From assembly GCA_963682025.1 (NCBI GenBank), contig OY821519.1, positions 147,106,312 through 147,170,311 on the forward strand: a stretch of DNA of 64,000 nucleotides. Reading direction: 5' to 3'. A model generated the notes under the pieces. That model was not told the DNA's origin. It did not search any database and was given only the letters and a program-made list of their open reading frames with translations. This DNA is from Cordilura impudica (taxonomy: Eukaryota; Arthropoda; Insecta; Diptera; Scathophagidae). The position numbers and the translations under genes were made by a program. Position 1 is the first letter of the stretch, and each line of letters starts with the position of its first letter. Positions 11,216-23,200 of this stretch are shown here, in pieces.

Positions 11216-14200
11216 TTAAAAAATATCCTGCTTTAATAAAAATCTACAAAATGTACATTTAACATATTCGTCATTTGAAAACAATTCCTGTAAATCCACA
11301 GCATCATCATTTCTGTACAGGGCATTACAATAAGGACAATATTTAGTATGAAATACTTGAAGCTGAAAAAAAGATTGATTATTTATAATGTTAGAAAATT
11401 CGCGTATTTGATTGAGAATAAAAATACGTACTATAGTGTAAAATTGGTTTACCTGGGTATAAGATATTAAACACCTTTTAATGGCATGTTCCTGTCCACA
11501 TTTATTGAAATTTGTTGCATCGATGACATTATTACATATAGAGCAGTGTTCGGTTTTATATTTCAATTTTTCAATTTGAAATTTACATTTTTCAAATTCC
11601 AAAGTAATTAACATTGATAATTGTTCCGCTGTTTTGCGTAGAAAATTCTCTTCATTATTGCTAATACTCACAAGATCACTTAAAAGTTGTGCATGTTTGG
11701 TTTGCATACAAACAATTGATAATTCTTGAAATGATGAAAGTTTAACATTTGAAGAATATAATTTTTGTAAATACTGTAGACGACCCAAAATGCTCAATAA
11801 TTGTATACTGTTTTCCAAAAGTTCAAATTCCAATATATTTTGAGATTTTTGTTTCTTATACTTTATTCTGTAAATAATAAAAGGAAATTTATAAAAAAAA
11901 AAAACAAAAGAAATAAAATCAGGACCATTCCTTAAACTCACTTTTGAAATGTGGCTGATTTTCGCACAATCATTAATTTTATTTGCAGTTTTTGCAAAAA
12001 AGCATCATTTGTATATTTGGGAAAGTGTAGTTTATCCAATGGCAAGTATTCGTTGTATTGTTTCATTTGTAAATTATTGAAGAGATCTAAATTAATGGCG
12101 ATAACAAGATCCTGCACCATATTCATGTTTTTTAAATTCATATTTATTATTTTCGTTAAACTATTGTGGCTGCTCAACTTAGAAACATTTAGAAATGCTG
12201 TAGATGGCGAATGTTTTGACTGATGAGTATATTCTTTATTTCGATATAGTAAAAAAGACCATAGATTCCGTGATTTAGTCTTCCCAATGCCTAATATTTG
12301 TAAATTTGCAGAGTCAAACTCGTGCTCAATCACATGCTCTTCAATTATAAGTTCCTCTTTGGTGGGACAGGTTACCTTTAAAAGTTTTACTGTTCCCATA
12401 ATAGTTGTAATAATGAACTCGTTCTCAGTAAATGATTCAAGACCTAATTAAAATATAATAATTTTTCGAATTAATGTTTTATTCTTTAAATATGTTTATA
12501 ATTCAAAGGCAAATGTGAGTGTGTTAAATAGCAAATATATGAAATGAAAAATAGATTAATTGAATTTAAGGCTGCTGAAAGCTGTCTAAACAAAATTTCA
12601 ATAACAAAAATCTAATTTCTTTAAATAATACTTATCTATCGAGGGATTCTTGTCAAAAGGTCGTATCGACCCTATCGACAGCTATATAAATTAGGTTTGT
12701 TATTGAAAAACCTTTTTTTTTAAATAAATAACTAAAATATTATTTTTTTAAATATATCAAATAAGTACTTAATTAAGAGCTCTTTTGATAGTGGTATAAG
12801 TCCACTTTTCTTTATGTTTGTGCCAACTTTTGCTTTTTTTTTTATACCCTCCACATCTCAGTGGCAGAGGGTATATAAATTAATTAAATACTTATTTCTT
12901 TTATTTATTATTTCGTTTATTTAGAGCTGTTTGCTCTTTCTTTAATTGAGTGCACTTATAGACTAACTTAAACAAAAACATTTGCTGATAAACCTACCGA
13001 TGGTTACCGTATGATTCTTGCTGACACTGCACCTCGTGTGCCTATTGGGTTACTTTAAAATACAATTGTTCTGGTATTCACAATACAGACATATCATCAG
13101 CAGAATATTCTATGGGAAAACAATTATACTGTTGCGTTAACATCGCGTAAGTTAACTCCTCCCCCGCTTAAGTGAGAGCCGTCCTCGGGTCTCCTAAAAC
13201 TATCTATTGTAGCCTGCATGATATGACCTTGGCGCTTCTTCTTTCTGTTCCGGCGTATCTTGAAGATCAAGCAATAAACGAGTAGGAGACCAATTATGGC
13301 GAATGTGGAGACAGCCGGCCCCACAATGAGTTTGTCTTCGACCTGCCCAATGTATTGTAATTTTTCGATGCCTAATCTCCGTAGGTACGGAAGGCTCAAT
13401 ATTTCTTGATGACCAGTAATGTTTTGAATCGTAGCGGCTGCTGGGCTCGGTACCTTTTTCAATTCTCCTTTCAGATTTTTGTAAGTAGTTCCATTAACTT
13501 TGATCTCGTCATCAAATGTAAGCAGATATCAAAGGATGTCAAAATTGTATTAATTCGCGCTGCGTCCGAGTCCAGAATTTTCACCATATGAGATGAAGGG
13601 AAGTGGTTTGTCATCTGTTTCGTTTCGTCTGCCATTTCAGAGTATATCGTCAAGTTGGTTGTATGTTGCAGGTAGTTGAAGTCTTGCCATATGATTACGT
13701 CCCCGTCTGCGATAGGAACATAGTCCGAGTTAGAATAGTCCCTTAGTTTTGCATTCGCTATCCAAAAAGGAAGTACTATAAGCAAAATCCTATAAGAAAA
13801 TAATAAAAAACAAAAGGAAGAAAACAAAATATGAGAATATAGAAAAATGTAAAAAAAGGGAAGGAAGCAGAGAAAAACAAGTACAAAAACCTGAACAAGT
13901 CCAGATGTCAGAGAAATTCTTTCATCTCAAGTTGTCCTTATGGATCACCCTCCCCCTAATAAGAACCGTGGTTCCTAGGTCCGCTTCTATTTTCTCTTCC
14001 GTATATAGAGCGGTTAGCTTGTTCCCTAGTCTCTTATTGTTCTTTACGAGCACATGATCCCCAACGTCAAAGACCCTATTTTGTCTAAAAGGGTTGTCCC
14101 TATCAAGTTGATGTCGTTGGGCTCTGATGATCCTGTCTCTTATTTCCTCCCTAATTTTCGTCGATGTACTATGGATAACGTCTATAGGTCTTTTGTCGGT

Positions 14201-17200
14201 TTTATACACCTCGCAATCTCCATGAGAGTGCCATGGAAACGTTAACCTGTCCGTTCGAGGTGCTATGGAGCGGAGGCGCGTTTGTAACCTCGACGCCGAA
14301 TTGATTTTCTAACATAGACGTAATAGTCTCGGATTTTAACGATGGTTCATTGTCACAGTATATGCTCTTTCATCCGGAAAGAGATTTATCAGCTGTTTGA
14401 TTGGTATTTTCAAATCTATGATTGTACGGGATGGTATTGGTTGGACTACAGCGAATTTCGAGAATTTATCAACGCAAGTGAGGAAGTATTTTCTATCCGT
14501 GGATAATATATTAATGTGCAGCATTTCTCCCGCGTATGACGGTACCGGAGTTACACCCATCTCCTGTTTACGCGGGTGTCTGTCATATTTGGCCTTTGTA
14601 CAGATCCCACAGTTTGCCATAATTTCATTTGCCAATTTAGTCATTTTCGGAAAATAATAGTCGTCCAGAATCTGTTTCACATTCTCCTGCGCTGCTCTAT
14701 GAGCACGACTATGTTCTGTATTAACTATCTCCGTCTGCTCGATTTTATCAAAAACATCCAACACCATTTTCCTACAGTGGCAAAATTTGGTGCACGTAAA
14801 TGAAATCTCGCTATGAATTGTAGCCACATCAGAGGATGCCTCGTCCTCTAGGGCACGAATATTTTGACGCGACAATGCGTCGGCTACATAATTCTCTTTA
14901 CCAGGTTTGTGAAAAATTTTTGCATTGTGTTCATCCACAAAAGATTTCCAACGTTTTATCTTAGCGTTAGGATTTCTATCTGAAACTGCAAACGTAAGTG
15001 GTTGGTGATCTGTATAAATATTCAAATTTTTCACGCCATAGAGGTAGTTTCTAAGTTTCTGTAGAGCCCATACTATAGCTAGCAACTCGCGTTCGTTAGT
15101 TGCAAAGTTCAATTCCCTGTCCTTTAAAGTCCGGGAAATCATAGTAATTGGTCTACCACCCTGTGACAGGACTGCTCCTACACCCATCGAGGAAGCATCC
15201 GTCGTTAGATCGAATGGCTTCTTAAAGTCTGGGTAGAGCAACATGACTTCTTCTGAAGATAATATTGCCTTCAGTTTTTCAAAAGCTTGAACCTGATTCT
15301 CATCGAAATTTATCTTAATCTTCTTTGACTGGTGGGCGCTCGCTTTGCCGTTCTCACCCTTCAGAATATCGGTCAGTGGTTTTGCTATCGAAGCAAAATC
15401 CTTAATGAAGCATCTATAATAGCTTGCCAGTCCCAAAAAGGATATGACATTGAACAATGTTGTGGGCTGTTCGTAGTCACGAATCGCGTTTACTTTATCA
15501 GGGCTTGTTCTGATAACATCTCTAGATGCAATAAAGCCGAGATATTCAACACTTTCTTTAAAAAAGTGTGACTTCTCTCGGGAGACTCTCATGTTTGCCT
15601 CATACCGTCTGCCTAACACCCATGCGATATGACCGACATGGTCGTACTCGTTTTGTGAGAAGATTATTATATCATCCACATAAACGTAGCATGTCTTACC
15701 TATCTGCTCCCTAAGCACGTCATCAATGGCTCTCTGGAAAATGCTTGGGGCATTTTTCAAATCGAAAGGAAGCCTGGAAAATTCGTACTTGCCATTTCCA
15801 ACGGAGAAAGCTGTTTTTTCCCTATCTTGCACAGCGAGGGATATTTGATGAAAGCCTGATTTAAGATCGAGCGTTGTAAAATATCTTGCTTTACCCAGAT
15901 TTGACAGAATTGCTGTAACATCTGGGATAGGGTATTTGTCGTCAATAGTTTTCAGATTTAGTTTCCTGAAATCTATAACGAGTCGTTTTTTGATATTTCC
16001 ATGCTCGTCTTTGCCCTTCTTGTCGACAACCCAGATGGGATTGTTATAGGGTGACCTAGAAGGCCTGACTATACCATTTTTCAACAAATCACGTATTTCG
16101 CCGTTGACAAAGTCGGACACCCCCATCGGGTAAGGGTAGAGTTTCGAATAAACCGGGTCATTATCAGTACGTATAGTGGCGACGAAGTTCGTATTAAAGG
16201 GTAATGATTCATTGGGGCTTGCAAAAACTCTTAATAGATTCCTCATCATTTTTTGAAATTTCTCAGTTACCGTGTGGGGTACTACTATATCCTCTACCTG
16301 CGTGAAATTGACATTTGCACACTTTACGAATTGTATTCTTTCTGAACCGTTTTGAGTTAGGATTTCTTTATTTTTAAAATCTAATTTTGCGCTTAATTGC
16401 GTTACCAGATCAAGACCAAGTATACCATCGAATGTTGAAAGCGATGGTAAAATGAAAAAAGTGCTATTCGTATCGAATAGGTTAAGGATGCATTTTTTAT
16501 TAATGGTGTCGAAACCATGGCTTGATTAACCTAGGAAAGGATTATCTACTGGAGCTATGTTTTTTAGCTCCCGTAAGGGCTTAATGTAGTTCTTCGAAGC
16601 ACCTGTATCTATTAGTAGTCTAATGGTTCTCCCTGCAACTGTCCTTTCTATGAATGGCAGCAGGGAGTTCTGCCTAAAAAATGTATTTGGTCAAATCTTC
16701 TTCGTCATCAATCTCCGATATCGCTGAATCTGCTTGTTGTTCATAGTATTCTTGCCCCGTTGAGGCAGTTTCCTGAGAAATATGATTGATCCTCTGTTGC
16801 TTGGGGCCTATAAATCTAGCTGAGTCACTGTATTGTCGTTTTATTACCTGTCCTGAAGCCTGATTATTGTAATTCTGACCCTGCAATGCTAAACCTTGTC
16901 CTGCCTGTACACGGTTTTCGTAATGTTTTGCTCTGAGGCAGTCCACCATAAGCTGGTTGCCGTCTCGTCGACTGTATAGAACGCATCGATTTATCAACGT
17001 CCAATGGTTGGACAAGTTCCCTTTGCTGGGCCCTATTACCAAAATTTTGTCGATTAAAAAAGTGAGGGTTCTTAATTATCTGAACTCCTGTGGTTGGATT
17101 TCTATTTTGATGTCTTGCATCAGAATTTTGTCTTTGTTTGTCCTCAAGACACCCAGCATAGTTGCTTGCAAATTGGTACCTCTCATGATTAGATTCAACT

Positions 17201-20200
17201 TCCTGAGCTAATGCCATTCTGTATTTTTCATTAATGGATGTCGCAGTGGCCCTATCATAAGTCATAATTGTTTTGAAGAGTAAGTTTTTTTTTCTGCCTC
17301 ATCATAGAATTGTAACAATGTCATGTTTCCTTGACGGAGAATTGACATTTCCTGCTCGATTAAGTAAATCGGTCTTTTGGCCGACTACGTAAAGTCAAGA
17401 AGAGCAATGATGGCTTTAAAATTTAAAACCGTATTAAAGGAAGACAGTACCATATCTGCTGAACATTTTATCTTATTTCTGATAATAGCTACCGCTTGAT
17501 AATGTCTGGAACTGCCCTCAGCATTTTCAAATACCTTATAGGCGATTTGTGCCGCTTGTCGCCATGAAACGTATGTTTCCTGCTTACCTTCAAAATCAGG
17601 TAAAGATTTTACTATATCTAGTGACTCATCACATTGCGGGTCTGGAATTATTTCTATTTCCCTATAGGGTTCGACTACTAGTGTCTGAACAACACATTCA
17701 TTGAATTTTCTATTAATTTCTTCTATTTGTCTTTCAAAACCGTGTTTTTGGGATCTCAGGGCAGTATTTATAGCAACCTCCACCATTGCTCTCAATTGTT
17801 CTGCTGCCGCCGCCATTGTTTTATCCTCCCACCAATTGTCCCTTACCTGATTTTTCCTATTTTCTCTTTTGTCAACCCCTATTCTATTGAGTCCCTCAAC
17901 GACCTGTTCTAATTCGGATTCGTTGTCAGATTCGTTCATCAGAGAAAGACAAATCGGTATAAGACAAAATTTGGACAGATTAATAAAAACCAGCACAACC
18001 CGTGTGAAGATCTACAAAAACAAATAAATTCAACGAAATTTTACAGAAACACACATCAACTTGAGAAGCTATAAAAATATTTTTTTGCATATAGATTAAT
18101 TCAATTAGAAGATTTTTTATACCCTATACCACTATGTGGTTTGGGTATAATGACTTTGTGCTGCTGTTTGTAACAACCAAAAATTTTTGACCTACACCCA
18201 TCTTTAATTATACCGATCGAATCAGAATCACTATCTGATTCGATTTAACGATGTCCGTCCGTCCGTCCGTCTGTGTGTCCATGTAAAGCTTGTAATCAAA
18301 CTGCAGGTCGCAAATATGAATATATTTTGACGAAATTTGGTATTTGATCTTTTGTCGGCCATGGGATGAACGCATTTGAAATTGGTGAGAATCGGTCCAT
18401 GTTCAGACCTAGCCCCCATACAAATGACCCCTATGAAATCAACATATATTGCCATAAGATCCAAATTATCATACAAATCTTAGTCAAATTGGGTTTGTAT
18501 CTATATATTACATAAATTAATCAGTAGTCCAAAAATGAACCATATTGGACAACTCTTAGTCATAGGCCCCATATAGAGCTGGTTCCCGATCTTCACTTAA
18601 ATCTATCAAAAAACAAAAATATTACACTGATTCTTCTCAAATTTTGTTTGTATATATTTTTGCAATATACAAGAGACTTTACCATACATGGTCAGGATCG
18701 GTCCATTTTTGGGCCTAGTCCCCATACATATATAGCATCCGATATGAACTTTTTCATATCTGCAGCCGAAAAAATTAATAAAAATCCCACTCAAATTTGG
18801 TTTATGCATATTTTCTATATCCAGTTAGTTGGGCCTGAGAGATAGGGTCTCTAAACGCATGGTATAGGGTATCGTATAGTCGGTCTAGACCGACTATAAT
18901 TTTCTTACTTGTTTCATTTAATTTAGCAAATTAATTAAACCCGTGCAAAAAGAAAACGAATTAAATTTTACAGGTACACAGATCAACTTAAAAGATACAA
19001 AAACGTTGTTCTATTTTCATTTTCAAATTCGATTAGAAGATTTTTTCGTTTAATTTAGCAAATTAATAAAAGCTAGTCAAACCCGTGCAAAGATTTACAA
19101 AAAGAGAACGGATAAATTTAATAAAATTTTACAGCTACACAGATCAAGTTAAAGGTTACAAAAAGGTTGTTCTATTTTCATTTTCAAATTCGATTAGAAG
19201 ATTTTTTTATTCTTTAACAAAGATTTAATCTAGCGCTCTACTTACAAGAATTTCATTTTCTTCCCTTCTATTAAAAAATTTGATGGTCGTTTCTCGTTAT
19301 CTTCTTGGTCGGCTATAACTACTTATGTTTTCTGCTGTTGACTTCTTTGTTTTATCGCTGCTCAGGCTATTTCGTAGCTCTGATGACTCCTCAATGTTGA
19401 TTTTTCCGTCAGGTTGTTTATTGCTCTAGAAAATTTCGGCTTCTTGTATTTTATTATTTTTTTGTTGAGTTCCCTTTTTTTATTTTTTATACACTTTTAA
19501 TTTAGAAAAAATAAGCCTCACGTTGTTGGGCGCCAATTAATTAATTACTTATTTCTTTTATTTATTGCTGATAAACCTACCGATGGTTACCGTATGATTC
19601 TTGCTGACACTGTGCCTCGTGTGCCTATTGGGTTACTTTAAAATACAATTGTTCTGGTATTCACAATACAGAAATAGCGTCAGCATAAGATTCTATGGGA
19701 AAACAATTATACTGCTGCGTTAACATCGCGTACGTTAACTTATATAGGTTTGTCAATCTGTTTGTAACGCATCGAAAAACTAATTTCCGACACCATAAAG
19801 TATATATATTCCTGATCCCTATCACAGCTCGAGTCGATATAGCGATGTCCTTCTGTCCGTCTGTCTGTTGAAATCACTCTCATTCACAAAAAAAAAACAT
19901 TTTGCTGGGTAAGGTTACAATAATATCATTTGCCATTATTCACAGCAGGTTGGTATTGAAAATGGGCTAAATCGGGCATCATTGTGCTTAGATACGATCA
20001 AAAATATGTAGATACCTCTAAAAAAAAACATAAAACCCAATGTGTTTGTTGTAATATTTTACTGGTTGAACATAATAGTTGTACAAAAACATTCACAGTT
20101 CAAAAAAAGCCACAAAAAATTAATGCAATCATACCAAGAAACACAACTATCATGAGCTATGTTTGTAGTATTGCCACATATTTTTTTTATCGTTATCACG

Positions 20201-23200
20201 TTATAATAAAAAAAATCGCCAATATGAAAGAAAAAATGCAAACGAAAAATGGAAAATGGATAATGAAAAATGGTAAATGAAAAATGGAAAATGGAAAATG
20301 GAAAATAGAAAATGAAAAATGGAAAATGGAAAATAGAAAATGAAAAACGGAGAATGGAAATGGAAAATGAAAAACGGAAAGTGGAAAATGGAAAATAGAA
20401 AATGAAAAATTGAGAATGGAACATGGAACATAGAAAATGAAAAACGGAGAATGGAAAATGAAAAATGAAAAACGGAAAATGAAAAATTGAAAATAGACAA
20501 TGGAGAATAGAAAATGAAATATGGAAAATGAAAAATAGAAAATGAAAAATGAATGGAAAATGAAAAATAGAAAATGAAAAATGGAAAATGAAAATGGAAA
20601 ATGAAAAATGGAGAATGAAGAATGGAAAATGAAAAATGGAAAATAGAAAATGAAAAATGGAAAATGGAAAATAAAAAGTTGAAAATGAAAAATGAAAACT
20701 GAAAACTGAAAATTGAAAAATGGAAAATGAAAGATGAAAAATAGAAAATATAAAATGAAAAATGGAGGATGAAAAATGGAAAATAGAAAATGAAAAACGG
20801 AGAATGGAAAATGAAAAATGGAAAATGGAAAACGAACAATGGAAAATGGAATATGAAAAATGAAATATTAAAAATTAAAAATGGAAATTGAAAAATGGAA
20901 AATTAAAAATGAAAAATGGAAAATAGAAAATGAAAAATGGAAAATGAAAAATAGAAAATGAAAAACGGAAAATGAAAAATGGCAAATAGAAAACGAAAAA
21001 TGGAGAATGGAAAATTAAAAATGAAAAATGAAAATGAAAAATTAAAAATGAAAATGGAATATGGAAAAAGGAAACCGAAAAATTAAAAATGGAAAATTAA
21101 AAATTAAAATTAAAAATTATAAATTAAAATTTAATATTTAAAACTTAAAAATTAATAATTTAAAATTTTAAATTTAAAATTAAAAATAAAAATTAAAAAT
21201 TAAAAAATAAAAATTTAAAATTAAAAATTTTAAATTTAAAAATTAAAAATTAGAAATTAAAAATTAAAGATAAAAAAGTAAACATTAAATATTAAAAGTT
21301 TTAATTTCTATATTTAGTTTCTTACCCGTTATTATTATTGTGTAGTTCTTTTTTTTTGTATTAAATGTATCCTTAAATTAACATATTACTGGCTAATTTA
21401 GATAAAAATATTTTAAAATACGCTTATTTTAAATATTGATAATTTTTAGCCAAGAATCATTTACATTTTTTTTAATTATCGTATAACTTCTTAGGTCTCA
21501 AAACATTCTAAGAGGGATCAAACTCTTGGTATTGTAGGGTCGGCTGCGTTAAATAATTAATTTCGTTAGTTAATGAAGGACTAAGGGAACTTATAGGATT
21601 TCTACTATATCAAATAGTAATTAATTCTTTCTATAGAACACATGATCATTATTTTTTATAAAAAGAAATTATAATAGAAACTAACCAAAAAGAAAAAAAA
21701 AACAACTTTAAATTGAACTGGTATTCTGAATTAATGTTTCAGTATCGGCAATAGTTTTAAAGTGGTAGCCGTACTCAACATTGGGTGTAATATTGAGTTT
21801 AAAACACAGATAGAGGGTATCAAAAAATTTGGCACAGCTGAATTTAACACTCTTATTTGTTTAACTAGCTGGACCCGGTCCACGTTGCTGGCCGTAAGAA
21901 AACATTTGGTTTTTATATTGCATCTAAATTTCTAATACACAGTGTCGGACAAAAGAAAAGCACGAACTCCCCCTAAAGTTTTAGCCGATATCTAGGTACA
22001 ATATTTAAATTTGATTTTGCCACGCCCATCCGCCCACAGACCAAAACTCAAAAATCAGACTTCATAGTTTCACCCAACAGGCTATTGCAAAGATTCTCTG
22101 AAAATTTCATCAGGAACATAACATACATACATATATCCATTTTTATATTTTTTATATTGAAAGTGGAATGCAGAGAGTTATTCAAAGAATTTTTTTTAAA
22201 GGTTTTACCATGGAATTGTATAACGCAGGTATCTTAAATGCAAGAGTACACAAAATTGTTCATCATCGATTGATAATATAATATTATTTTTAACTTATTG
22301 TACAATGTTGCACCTTAGTAAGCGCGGAATATCTTGTGTTATCGAATGATGTAATTATTTTGTAAATAAACGAAAACTCGCATTTTTGAATGCAGCATTT
22401 CGAAAGTTTCAAAATTTTGATATTGGATCATTATTAACATAAATTTTTTGTAAATATCTTCGGAACTACATAACCGATTTAAGAGTTTGATATCTCGTTT
22501 TGAAACACATGACAACGGCTTTCAAAAAAAATAAAATAAAATAAAAAAAGCAAAAAAAAAAAAATAAATATATGTATATGTCATTGGTGGTACAATATGA
22601 AAATTGTATTTTGCCACGCTCCTCCGCCCACAGACCGAAAATCAAAAATCAGACTTCACAGTGTCACCCGCCTGAATATTTTGAAGATTCCCTGAAAATT
22701 TCATCAAAATCGGCCTAGCCGTTTTGGAGTCCATACGTTACATACATACACACATCCTGTTTTATATATGTATATAGATAGAGATTTTTATATAGAAAAA
22801 ATTTATATTTGTTGCGAATATTTATATTTTTCAAAACTATCGGACTTCACATTTTTCTAAATATATTATTTTTTAAATTTTGATATATTTTTTGCCCACT
22901 TGGGTCTCGCTAGTTTAACTGCTGTTCTGATTTATGGCCTCATGTAGTAGAACATGCGATTTTTCTCAAAGTTATGCATATACGCAATATTTCGATGAAG
23001 TGGATTCAAGTGATGAAGATTTCACACCGAATGCAGTGTGCAGAAATTGCTGTAGCACTATTTTGAATTGGTTTCATCGACGAAGAGGACACTTTCATTT
23101 TGCGATAATCCCACTTAGTCACAATGTAATCCATTTCGTTTCGTGTTAGCGGTTTTGGTTCATCATCTTCTACATTGGACGCACAATCGAGATCTTGCAA

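Larger units (their letters stand above)
12878..19740 (-). mobile_element. gypsy-type (errantivirus-like) LTR retroelement, degenerate
   Basis: Endogenous insect retroelement in minus orientation: 5' LTR 19535-19740, 3' LTR 12878-13157, gag, pol and an env remnant in between. The LTRs begin AGTTAAC and end in AATTAAT, and a 4-bp TATA duplication flanks the insertion. Both are typical of the gypsy/297/17.6 group, which targets TATA-rich sites. It landed inside a family B DINE-1 repeat. Every gene carries frameshifts or stops, so this is a dead copy. Its leader is enlarged by a family A DINE-1 insertion and tandem repeats. Confidence 0.9.
12841..21859 (+). mobile_element. DINE-1/Helentron-associated repeat, family B copy 1, split by a gypsy-type element
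   Basis: The 5' end (ATACCCTCCACATCTCAGTG, then GAGGGTATATA) is at 12841-12877. The rest resumes at 19741 (TATATAGGTTTGTC, GTAACGCATCGAAAAAC, the GTCY tract near 19850, a 0.8-kb minisatellite at 20224-21060 and AT-rich decay to 21300). It finishes with GAGGGTATC, a hairpin TTTGGCACAGCTGAA and CTTATTTG near 21859. The intact copy at 24072-24628 shows the uninterrupted order. The GTCY microsatellite, inverted subterminal repeats and 3' hairpin are diagnostic of DINE-1. Confidence 0.85.

Noticed and set aside
14397..17211. Several plus-strand frames within the gypsy-type element
   Set aside because: They are antisense shadows of gag and pol.
20059..20839. Long minus-strand frames rich in Phe, His, Ile, Ser and Pro
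   Set aside because: They are translations of the GAAAATG-type minisatellite, whose complementary strand rarely has stops. The same holds for 52725-53116 and 62766-63029.
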